The notes under the pieces were generated by a model. It was not told the DNA's origin. It did no database searches and saw only the letters and a program-made list of their open reading frames with translations. Both the position numbers and the translations under genes were made by a program. This document shows, in pieces, positions 56,907-64,000 of a DNA stretch of 64,000 bases. Origin of the DNA: Atlantibacter hermannii. Its GTDB lineage: Bacteria; Pseudomonadota; Gammaproteobacteria; Enterobacterales; Enterobacteriaceae. Position 1 is the stretch's first letter. The number at the start of each line of letters is the position of its first letter. Location of the stretch: NCBI GenBank assembly GCA_900635495.1, contig LR134136.1, positions 2,232,001 to 2,296,000 on the forward strand. Direction: 5' to 3'.

Positions 56907-58116
56907 ATGAACGCAGATTCTGTTGTACTTGTCATTAATTGTGGCTCTTCGTCGATCAAGTTTTCCGTTCTGGACGTCGGGCATTGCGAAGTGGTTCTTT
57001 CCGGCATTGCCGACAGTATTGGTTCCGACAACGCGTTTCTGGTGGTGGATAAAACGACCCGAATCGCCCTCGCTGACAGTACCTACGAAGCCGCGCTCGC
57101 GGCCATCGCCGGGGAGCTGGACAAGCGTCAACTTATGGATGCGGTGCGGTTAATCGGCCATCGCATCGCGCACGGCGGCGACATCTTTAGCGACGCCGTG
57201 ATCATCACCGATGAGGTGATGGAACAAATCAAACGGGTGTCGCCGCTGGCACCGCTTCACAACTATGCCAACCTGGCAGGCGTTACCGCCGCGCGCCATC
57301 TCTTCCCCCGGTTTGCCGCAGGTGGCGGTCTTCGATACCGGATTCCATCAAACCCTGAAGCCGGAAGCGTACCTCTACGGGCTCCCGTATCAGTTCGCGG
57401 AACAGTACGGCGTACGCCGCTATGGTTTCCACGGCCACCTCCCACCGTTATGTAGCGAGTGAGGCCGTCGCCATGCTGGATCTGGATGAAAACGACGCCG
57501 GACTGGTGATCGCGCATCTGGGTAACGGCGCGTCGATTTGCGCCGTACAGGACGGCAAAAGCGTCGATACCTCCATGGGCATGACCCCGCTGGAAGGCTT
57601 AATCATGGGCACCCGCAGCGGCGATGTGGATTTCGGGGCGCTGACCTATCTGGCCGACAAAACCGGTCAGAGCATGGCCGAGCTGGAGCGTGTGGTGAAT
57701 AAAGAGTCGGTCTGCTGGGCTTATCCGGGCTTTCATCCGATTTGCGCGTGCTGGAGCAGGCGTACCAGGAAGGCCACGCGGGCGCGCATCGCGCTATCGG
57801 CGCATTTGTGCACCGCATTGCCCGTCACATTGGCGGTCATGCCAGCGCCTTGCGCCGCCTTGACGGCGTGATCTTTACCGGCGGCATCGGTGAAAACTCC
57901 GTGTTAATCCGTCAACTGGTGATGGCGCGCCTTAAGGTGTTTGGTATTGAGGTGGACGAGGCGAAAAATGCCCAGCCGAACCGGGTGGGGGCACGCGTCG
58001 TGTCCAGCGACCGGTCGCGCGCGGTGGCCGCCGTCATTCCTACCAATGAAGAAAAAATGATTGCCCAGGACGCGATCCGTCTGGGTCAGTGCGTTCTACA
58101 GCCTGAATTTGCCTGA
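56907..58116 (+). CDS. tdcD: Propionate kinase TdcD, three one-base indels
   Basis: Repaired length is 402 residues, equal to E. coli TdcD. It is an acetokinase-family enzyme making ATP and propionate from propionyl phosphate. The N-terminal LVINCGSSSIKFSVLD, the GFHGTSHRYV block and GLIMGTRSGDVDFG are recognisable. Breaks: extra C at 57305-57309, extra C at 57435-57436, missing G at 57709-57710. It supplies the ATP-yielding last step of threonine fermentation. Confidence 0.87.
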
Positions 58117-58154
58117 TAACCCTAATTTATCTGTACCGTACCAGGGAGTTTGTA

Positions 58155-60445
58155 ATGAAAGTTGATGTTGCGTTGAACGAGACTTATACCGAAGCATGGA
58201 ATGGCTTTGCGGGTTCTGACTGGCAGGAAGCCATTAACGTCCGCGATTTTATTCAGCATAACTACACCCCGTATGAAGGGGACGAAAGCTTCCTCGCGGA
58301 AGCCACCCCCGCCACGGCGGCGTTGTGGGAAAAAGTGATGGAAGGCATCCGTCAGGAGAACGCCACGCATGCGCCGGTGGATTTCGACACCAACGTCGCC
58401 ACCACCATCACCGCTCACGGGCCGGGCTACATTGAGCAGGGCCTGGAAAAAATCGTCGGCCTGCAAACGGATAAGCCGTTGAAGCGCGCGCTGCACCCGT
58501 ATGGCGGCATCAATATGATCAAAAGTTCATTCGACGCCTATGGCCGCGAAATGGACAGCGAATTCGAATACACCTTCAGCCATCTGCGCAAAACCCACAA
58601 CCAGGGGGTGTTCGACGTGTATTCCCCGGATATGCTGCGCTGCCGTAAATCCGGCGTGCTGACCGGTTTACCGGACGGCTATGGCCGTGGACGCATCATC
58701 GGCGACTACCGCCGCGTGGCGCTGTACGGCACGGCATACCTTATTCGCGAGCGTGAATTGCAGTTTGCCGATCTGCAACCGCGACTGGAGCGCGGCGAAG
58801 ATCTGGAAGCCACGATCCGTTTGCGTGAAGAGCTGGCCGAGCACCGCCGCGCCCTGCAACAAATTACCGAAATGGCGGCTAAGTACGGCTTTGATGTTTC
58901 CCGTCCGGCGCGTAATGCTCAGGAAGCGGTACAGTGGCTCTATTTCGGCTACCTGGCAGCAGTGAAATCTCAGAACGGCGGGGCGATGTCGCTGGGCCGT
59001 ACTGCGACCTTCCTTGATATCTATATTGAACGTGACATCAAAGCGGGCGTGCTGAATGAAGTTCAGGCGCAGGAGCTGATTGACCACTTCATTATGAAAA
59101 TCCGCATGGTGCGTTTCCTGCGTACCCGGAGTTCGACACGCTGTTCTCTGGCGACCCGATTTGGGCCACCGAAGTGATCGGTGGGATGGGGCTGGATGGC
59201 CGTACGCTGGTGACCAAAAACTCGTTCCGTTACCTCAACACGCTGCACACTATGGGGCCGTCGCCGGAGCCAAACCTGACCATTCTGTGGTCGGAAGCGT
59301 TGCCGAAGGCGTTTAAAGCCTATGCCGCGAAAGTGTCCATTGAAACCTCTTCGCTTCAGTATGAAAACGACGATTTAATGCGTCCGGATTTTGAGAGCGA
59401 CGACTATGCCATTGCCTGCTGCGTCAGCCCGATGGTTATCGGCAAGCAGATGCAGTTCTTCGGTGCGCGCGCCAACCTGGCAAAAACGCTGCTGTACTGC
59501 ATCAACGGCGGGATGGACGAGAAGCTGAAAATCCAGGTTGGCCCGAAAGTGCCGATGATCATGGATGAAGTGCTGGATTACGACACTGTGATGAAGAGCC
59601 TCGACAGCTTTATGGACTGGCTGGCGGTGCAGTATGTGAGCGCGCTCAACCTGATCCACTACATGCACGATAAGTACAGCTACGAAGCCTCTCTGATGGC
59701 GCTGCACGATCGCGATGTGCATCGCACCATGGCCTGCGGCATCGCCGGGCTTTCCGTGGCGGTGGACTCGCTGTCTGCCATTAAATATGCCCGTGTTTCG
59801 CCGGTTCGCGATCATACCGGTCTGGCGGTGGATTTCGTCATTGAAGGGGAATATCCGCAATACGGCAACAACGATGACCGCGTGGACAGCATCGCCTGCG
59901 ATTTAGTGTCGCGCTTTATGCAAAAAATCCAGGCGCTGCCGACCTACCGTAACGCGGTTCCGACCCAGTCGATCCTGACCATTACCTCGAACGTGGTGTA
60001 TGGACAGAAAACGGGTAACACGCCGGATGGCCGCCGTGGCGGTATGCCATTTGCGCCGGGCGCGAACCCGATGCACGGACGCGATCGCAAGGGCGCAGTT
60101 GCCTCGCTGACGTCGGTGGCGAAACTGCCATTCAAATATGCCAAAGACGGGATTTCCTACACCTTCTCCATTGTCCCGGCAGCGCTGGGTAAAGACGAGA
60201 TGGCGCGTAAGAACAACCTCGTAGGACTGTTGGACGGGTATTTCCATCATGATGTGGCGATTGAAGGCGGCCAGCATCTCAACGTCAACGTGATGAACCG
60301 CGAAATGCTGCTGGACGCCATTGAGCATCCGGAAAAATACCCGACCCTGACCATCCGCGTGTCTGGCTATGCGGTGCGCTTTAACGCGCTGACCCGCGAG
60401 CAGCAACAGGATGTGGTGTCCCGTACCTTTACCAGCGCCCTGTAA
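58155..60445 (+). CDS. tdcE: 2-ketobutyrate/pyruvate formate-lyase TdcE, one-base deletion
   Basis: Repaired length is about 763 residues. This glycyl-radical enzyme splits 2-oxobutyrate with CoA to propionyl-CoA and formate, and also pyruvate. The catalytic Cys pair is in YAIACCVSPM, and the radical Gly is in LTIRVSGYAVRF near the C-terminus. It needs the PFL-activating enzyme, not encoded here, and works only without oxygen. The break is at 59125-59127, where CCC should be CCCC. Confidence 0.92.
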
Positions 60446-60493
60446 TCCCTGCGTGCGGCGACATGCCGCACGCTCATTTTTTGAGGAGTGATC

Positions 60494-60883
60494 ATGACAA
60501 CGACCATTATTGCGACCAAAAACGCCCCGGATGCGATCGGACCGTATGTTCAGGGTGTGGATATGGGCAGTTTTGTTTTTACATCCGGCCAGATACCGCT
60601 GTGCCCGGAGACGGGCGCCGTGGCGGCGGATATTGAATCTCAAACGCTACAGTCTTTGCGGAATGTGAAAGGGATTATCGAAGCGGCGGGGCTGACGGTG
60701 AATAACATCATCAAAACCACCGTTTTCGTGAAGGACCTGGCAGATTTTGAAGCGGTAAACCGCGTCTATAACGGTTTCTTTTTAGAGCATAACGCCAACT
60801 TTCCGGCGCGCTCCTGTGTGGAAGTGGCGCGCTTGCCGAAAGATGTAAAAATCGAAATCGAAGCGATTGCAGTACGCCCCTGA
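60494..60883 (+). CDS. tdcF: RidA-family enamine/imine deaminase TdcF
   Basis: A 129-residue trimeric Rid protein. It hydrolyses reactive 2-aminoacrylate or aminocrotonate released by TdcB. Conserved parts are DAIGPYVQGVDMGSFVFTSGQIP and the active-site Arg in FPARSCVEVARLPKDVKIEIEAIA. The ATG at 60494 is preferred to a GTG two codons earlier because GAGGAG is then 5 bases away. It closes the tdc operon; no tdcG follows. Confidence 0.93.
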   Translation: MTTTIIATKNAPDAIGPYVQGVDMGSFVFTSGQIPLCPETGAVAADIESQTLQSLRNVKGIIEAAGLTVNNIIKTTVFVKDLADFEAVNRVYNGFFLEHNANFPARSCVEVARLPKDVKIEIEAIAVRP

Positions 60884-60913
60884 GTAAAGGTTTTTCATTG
60901 GAGTACCCTGGTT

Positions 60914-60942
60914 GCTCCCGTCGTCTGGCGGGAGCCTTTTTC
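60914..60942 (+). terminator. Rho-independent terminator of the tdc operon
   Basis: GCTCCCG and CGGGAGC form a 7-bp stem with an 8-base loop followed by CTTTTTCC, 30 bases beyond the tdcF stop. Confidence 0.88.
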
Positions 60943-61004
60943 CTCAGGGGGAGCGAGGGCCCTTGTGGCCCGGGGGAAGGATTCCCCGCCCCCGGTACAC
61001 CTCT

Positions 61005-62151
61005 TTATTCGCTGGAAATGCCCAGCGCCCGGCGTGTTTTCCCGGAGCTCAGGTAATCCGCAATATAGTCCTGGGAAATTTCACCGCTGTAACGCCCGTC
61101 CTCATCAACAATCGGCATCCATACCGTGGTTGTGCTCATACAACCGCGACAGCACCACACGCAGGTTATCTTCCGCTTTGCCGGTGATCCTGAACGGGTG
61201 GAGAAGGTCGCTACAGACGCCCGAGGCGCCGCGTGCTTCCCGACGCTTCACAAAACCAATGGGGCGGGATTCGCTGTCCACCACCGTTACCGAACGCTGA
61301 TCGTTATCATCCATAATCGCAAACGCCTCGGAGAGTGGGGTTGAGGCCTGCACGGTAATAGTGGGCTGTTGATCGGTCACGTCGCCCGCCTGAACTAATA
61401 ACAGGCGCTTAAGGGTGCGATCCTGTCCGACAAAAGAGCCGATAAACTCGTTCGCCGGTTTCGCCAGTAGCTCATCGGGGCTGGCGCACTGGACGATGCG
61501 CCCCTGACGGAATACCGCGATGCGATCGCCAAGTTTCAGCGCTTCATCAATATCATGGCTGACCAGCATTACCGTCTTTTTCAACTTGCGCTGCATTTCA
61601 AGGAACTGGTTCTGGATCACCTCACGGTTGATGGGGTCCACCGCGCCAAAGGGTTCATCCATCAGCAGTACCGGCGGATCGGCCGCAAGGGCACGGATAA
61701 CCCCGATACGCTGCTGTTGCCCGCCAGACATCTCCTTCGGATAGCGGTGCAGGTATTTTTTCGGGTCGAGCGCCACCATATCCATCAGTTCCGCCGCCCG
61801 CGCCTGGTACCGGGCTTTATCCCAGCCCAGCATCCGGGGCACTACGGTAATATTCTCTTCAATGGTCATATTCGGGAACAGACCGATTTGCTGAATCACG
61901 TAGCCGATATTGCGGCGCAGCGTAACCGTATCCATCTCACTGGTGTTTTTACCGTTAATGAGAATGTTGCCGCTGCTGGGGGCGATAAGCCGGTTAATCA
62001 TCTTTAACGTCGTGGTCTTGCCGCAACCGGAAGGGCCCAGCAATACGCACATTTCGCCTTCCGGCACGTTCAGGTTGACGTTATCCACGGCCTTAATGGT
62101 TTGGCCATTTTTCTGGGTAAATTGTTTGGTCAGGTTTTCCAGTTTTATCAT
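61005..62151 (-). CDS. osmV: Osmoprotectant ABC transporter ATP-binding protein OsmV, one-base insertion
   Basis: Repaired length is about 381 residues. It is a ProV/OpuCA-type ATPase: Walker A LLGPSGCGKTTTLKMINR, signature MSGGQQQRIGVIRAL, Walker B VLLMDEPFGAVDP and switch LVSHDIDEALKL, then tandem CBS-like sequences. The extra base at 61138-61139 (GG, expected G) truncates the second CBS region; restoring it gives NTVWMPIVDEDGRYSGEISQDYI and a stop at 61005-61007. The assignment follows Salmonella OsmU (glycine betaine, choline-O-sulfate). Confidence 0.84.
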
Positions 62152-62799
62152 TATCGTATCCCCTTCGGAGTCAGCATCACCTGTAAACGGTGCAGCATCC
62201 AGTCAAGTACAATGGCCAGCAAACAAATCATGACGGCGCCAGCAATCAGCATGCGAATATCGCTGCCGCCGATGCCGTTCAGCAGCAACAGACCAAGCCC
62301 GCCTGCGCCAATCACCGCCGCAATCGCCATAACGCCAATATTCATCACCACTGCGGTGCGAATGCCGCCGAAAATCACCGGCAGCGCGATGGGGATTTCT
62401 ACCCAGCGCAGGCGCTGCCAGAACGTCATGCCGATGCCGCGTCCCGCTTCGCGCAGACCCGGCGGCAGGCTTTCCAGCGCCGTATGGGTATTGCGAACAA
62501 TCGGCAGCAGGGAATAGAGGAATACCGCTGTCACGGCAGGCAACGCGCCAATCCCCTGACCAATCATCGAAAACAGAGGGATCATCAGGCCGAACAGCGC
62601 GATAGACGGGATGGTCAGCACCACCGTCGCGATGCCCCAGCACCGGCGTCGCCAGCCATTTATGGCGCACGATCAGCACCCCAAGCGGAACGCCAATCAC
62701 AATCGCCATGCCCACGGCTAACGCCACCAGCCACAGGTGCTGAAGGGTGAGTCCGCCGATGTACCCGGCGTTATCCATCATGTAATGAATCGTGTCCAT
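62151..62799 (-). CDS. osmW: Osmoprotectant ABC transporter permease OsmW, one-base insertion
   Basis: Repaired length is about 215 residues with about five helices (HLWLVALAVGMAIVIGVPLGVLIV; SIALFGLMIPLFSMIGQGIGALPAV). The binding-protein-dependent transport motif is EAGRGIGMTFWQRLRWVEIPIALPVIFGGIRTAVVMN. The frame is broken at 62635-62638, where CCCC should be CCC. The stop overlaps the osmV start (TAATG). Confidence 0.83.
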
Positions 62800-62811
62800 C
62801 GAAGGGTCTCC

Positions 62812-63714
62812 TTAAAGCAGCTTGTGCTGTTGAAGAAATTCACGCGCGACCTTTTGGGGCGACTCATGATCGATATCCACCCGGGCATTCAGCGTGGCGA
62901 TGACATCATTATTCAGCAGTCCCGACAGGGTGTTGAGCGCCTCGTCCAGGCCCGGATTGGCGTCGAGGATCGGTTTGCGCACCACTGGTGTGACCGCATA
63001 GCTCGGGAAGAACCCTTTATCATCTTCCAGCACTTTGAGATCGAAGCCTTTCACCCGCCCGTCGGTGGTGTACACCAGCCCGGCGTCCACAAACCCATCG
63101 CGAATGGCGTTATACACCAGCCCCGGGTCCATCTGGCGGATTTGCGGGCGGTCGAGACGCATGTTGTAAGCTTTCTGCAGAGGTTTTATGCCGTCGCTGC
63201 GTCCGGAGAATTCCAGGTCAAGGCCCAGCAGCCAGTTGTTTTTCGGGTCATGCTGGCGCAGGTAATCCATTCTTTCCACCATCTGCGACAGGGTGGTGAT
63301 GTTCTCTTTTTCCGCCCGTTCGCGCTGCATCGCGAAGGCATAAGTGTTGTTCATGTCAGCCGGGTTCAGCCACACCAGCCCGAGTTTGGCGTCCAGGCGT
63401 TTCACGGTGTCGTAAGACTCCTGCGGCGTCATTCGCTTATCAATTTTGTTAAAGATAATCAGCGAGGTGCCGGTGTATTCCCAGGTGATATCGATTTGGT
63501 TATTGACCATCGCATTGCGGGAAATAACGGCGGCAATATTGGTTTTCGGCTGCACCGGGAAACCCTTCTTTTGCAGGTACAGAACCGTCAGGGCAGAGAG
63601 GATATGTTGCTCGGTAAATCCTTTGGTTGCGAGGACGATGGGGGCAGCCTGGGCAACGTTCGCGAAAAGCGCCAGCCCCGTTACGGCGGCCAGCAGGCGG
63701 GAAAACAGTCTCAT
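62812..63714 (-). CDS. osmX: Osmoprotectant-binding periplasmic protein OsmX
   Basis: A 300-residue OpuAC/glycine-betaine-type binding protein with signal peptide MRLFSRLLAAVTGLALFANVAQA. The mature part starts APIVLATKGFTEQHILSALT, and the DITWEYTGTSLIIFNKIDKRMT block matches the family region around the ligand pocket. The frame is intact. It lies between the two permease genes, the OsmU arrangement. Confidence 0.87.
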   Translation of the reverse strand: MRLFSRLLAAVTGLALFANVAQAAPIVLATKGFTEQHILSALTVLYLQKKGFPVQPKTNIAAVISRNAMVNNQIDITWEYTGTSLIIFNKIDKRMTPQESYDTVKRLDAKLGLVWLNPADMNNTYAFAMQRERAEKENITTLSQMVERMDYLRQHDPKNNWLLGLDLEFSGRSDGIKPLQKAYNMRLDRPQIRQMDPGLVYNAIRDGFVDAGLVYTTDGRVKGFDLKVLEDDKGFFPSYAVTPVVRKPILDANPGLDEALNTLSGLLNNDVIATLNARVDIDHESPQKVAREFLQQHKLL

Positions 63715-63736
63715 GGTTCGCTCCTTATTATTATTA

Positions 63737-64000
63737 TCAGGCAGTGTGCGGGCTCATCAGGCGGCCCAGACCGGCCAGCGCTAAATCCAGAATCATGGCA
63801 AACAGCGCCGTGGCAGCCGCGCCGAGGATCAAAGTGGGGAAGTCATTCAGATAGATGCCGGGGAAAATCAGTTCGCCATAGCTGCTGGCGCCAATGAGAA
63901 ACGCCAGCGGGGCGGTTCCGACGTTGATCGCCGTGGCGATACGGATACCTGACAGCATGACTGGCCAGGCGTTGGGTAGCTCAACCTGACGTAACCGCTG
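63737..64000 (-). CDS. Second osmoprotectant ABC permease, partial at the window edge
   Basis: The C-terminal 87 residues are visible; the gene continues beyond base 64000. The sequence QRLRQVELPNAWPVMLSGIRIATAINVGTAPLAFLIGASSYGELIFPGIYLND is the EAA-loop and last helices of an OpuCB/YehY-type permease. By gene order it is the second permease of OsmU (osmY in Salmonella nomenclature for this operon, unrelated to the hyperosmotic protein OsmY), so I leave the symbol blank. Confidence 0.8.
   Translation of the reverse strand, partial: QRLRQVELPNAWPVMLSGIRIATAINVGTAPLAFLIGASSYGELIFPGIYLNDFPTLILGAAATALFAMILDLALAGLGRLMSPHTA

Noticed and set aside
62737..63897. Plus-strand frame of 386 codons
   Set aside because: It is antisense to osmX and its neighbours, which have clear signal peptide and family motifs.

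Overview
This window is chromosomal DNA from a member of the Enterobacteriaceae. Most genes have recognisable E. coli or Salmonella orthologues: ycjTUV-ompG-ycjW, uspE-fnr-ogt-smrA, narUZYWV, smvRA, ydeE-eamA-marRAB-marC-sotB, tdcBCDEF and the Salmonella-type osmU system. The urea carboxylase/Urt cluster and a split-transketolase sugar operon fit an Enterobacter/Kosakonia/Klebsiella-like genome better than E. coli K-12. I cannot fix the genus from this sequence alone. I saw no rRNA, tRNA, CRISPR array, insertion sequence or phage genes.

Layout. 0-6.2 kb: end of the ycj disaccharide operon (kojibiose phosphorylase, beta-phosphoglucomutase, an intact ABC ATPase), the porin OmpG and the LacI-type regulator YcjW. 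6.3-10 kb: uspE, fnr, ogt, an intergenic stretch with a candidate small RNA, and smrA. 10-18.1 kb: second nitrate reductase operon narUZYWV, on the minus strand. 18.4-21.1 kb: efflux block smvR/smvA plus emrE. 21.1-22.1 kb: about 1 kb with no convincing gene. 22.1-23.2 kb: secreted N-terminal-nucleophile amide hydrolase. 23.3-33.4 kb: sugar operon on the minus strand (isomerase, FGGY kinase, two-subunit transketolase, ribose-type ABC importer, DUF2291 lipoprotein) with a divergent SorC regulator. 33.6-34.7 kb: short MetE-like methyltransferase. 35.1-46.8 kb: nitrogen-scavenging operon for urea (allophanate hydrolase, urea carboxylase, GntR regulator, UrtABCDE importer) behind a sigma-54-type promoter. 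46.9-47.6 kb: MqsRA toxin-antitoxin. 47.6-54 kb: ydeE, eamA, a large inverted-repeat element, marRAB, marC, sotB. 54.5-60.9 kb: tdcBCDEF, anaerobic threonine/serine degradation to propionate, without tdcA. 61-64 kb: osmVWX and a partial second permease, an osmoprotectant importer.

Functional themes are anaerobic metabolism (fnr, nar, tdc), multidrug and stress response (smvA, emrE, marRAB, sotB, eamA, mqsRA), and uptake of scarce carbon, nitrogen or osmolytes (ycj, sugar operon, urt/uca, osmU).

Caution about sequence quality. From about 22.3 kb onward I count 27 single-base insertions or deletions in 20 otherwise well conserved genes. Nearly all add or remove one copy of a repeated base. The first 22 kb shows none. 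I therefore annotate these as single genes with probable consensus errors and give the repaired lengths; genuine pseudogenes cannot be excluded without reads.
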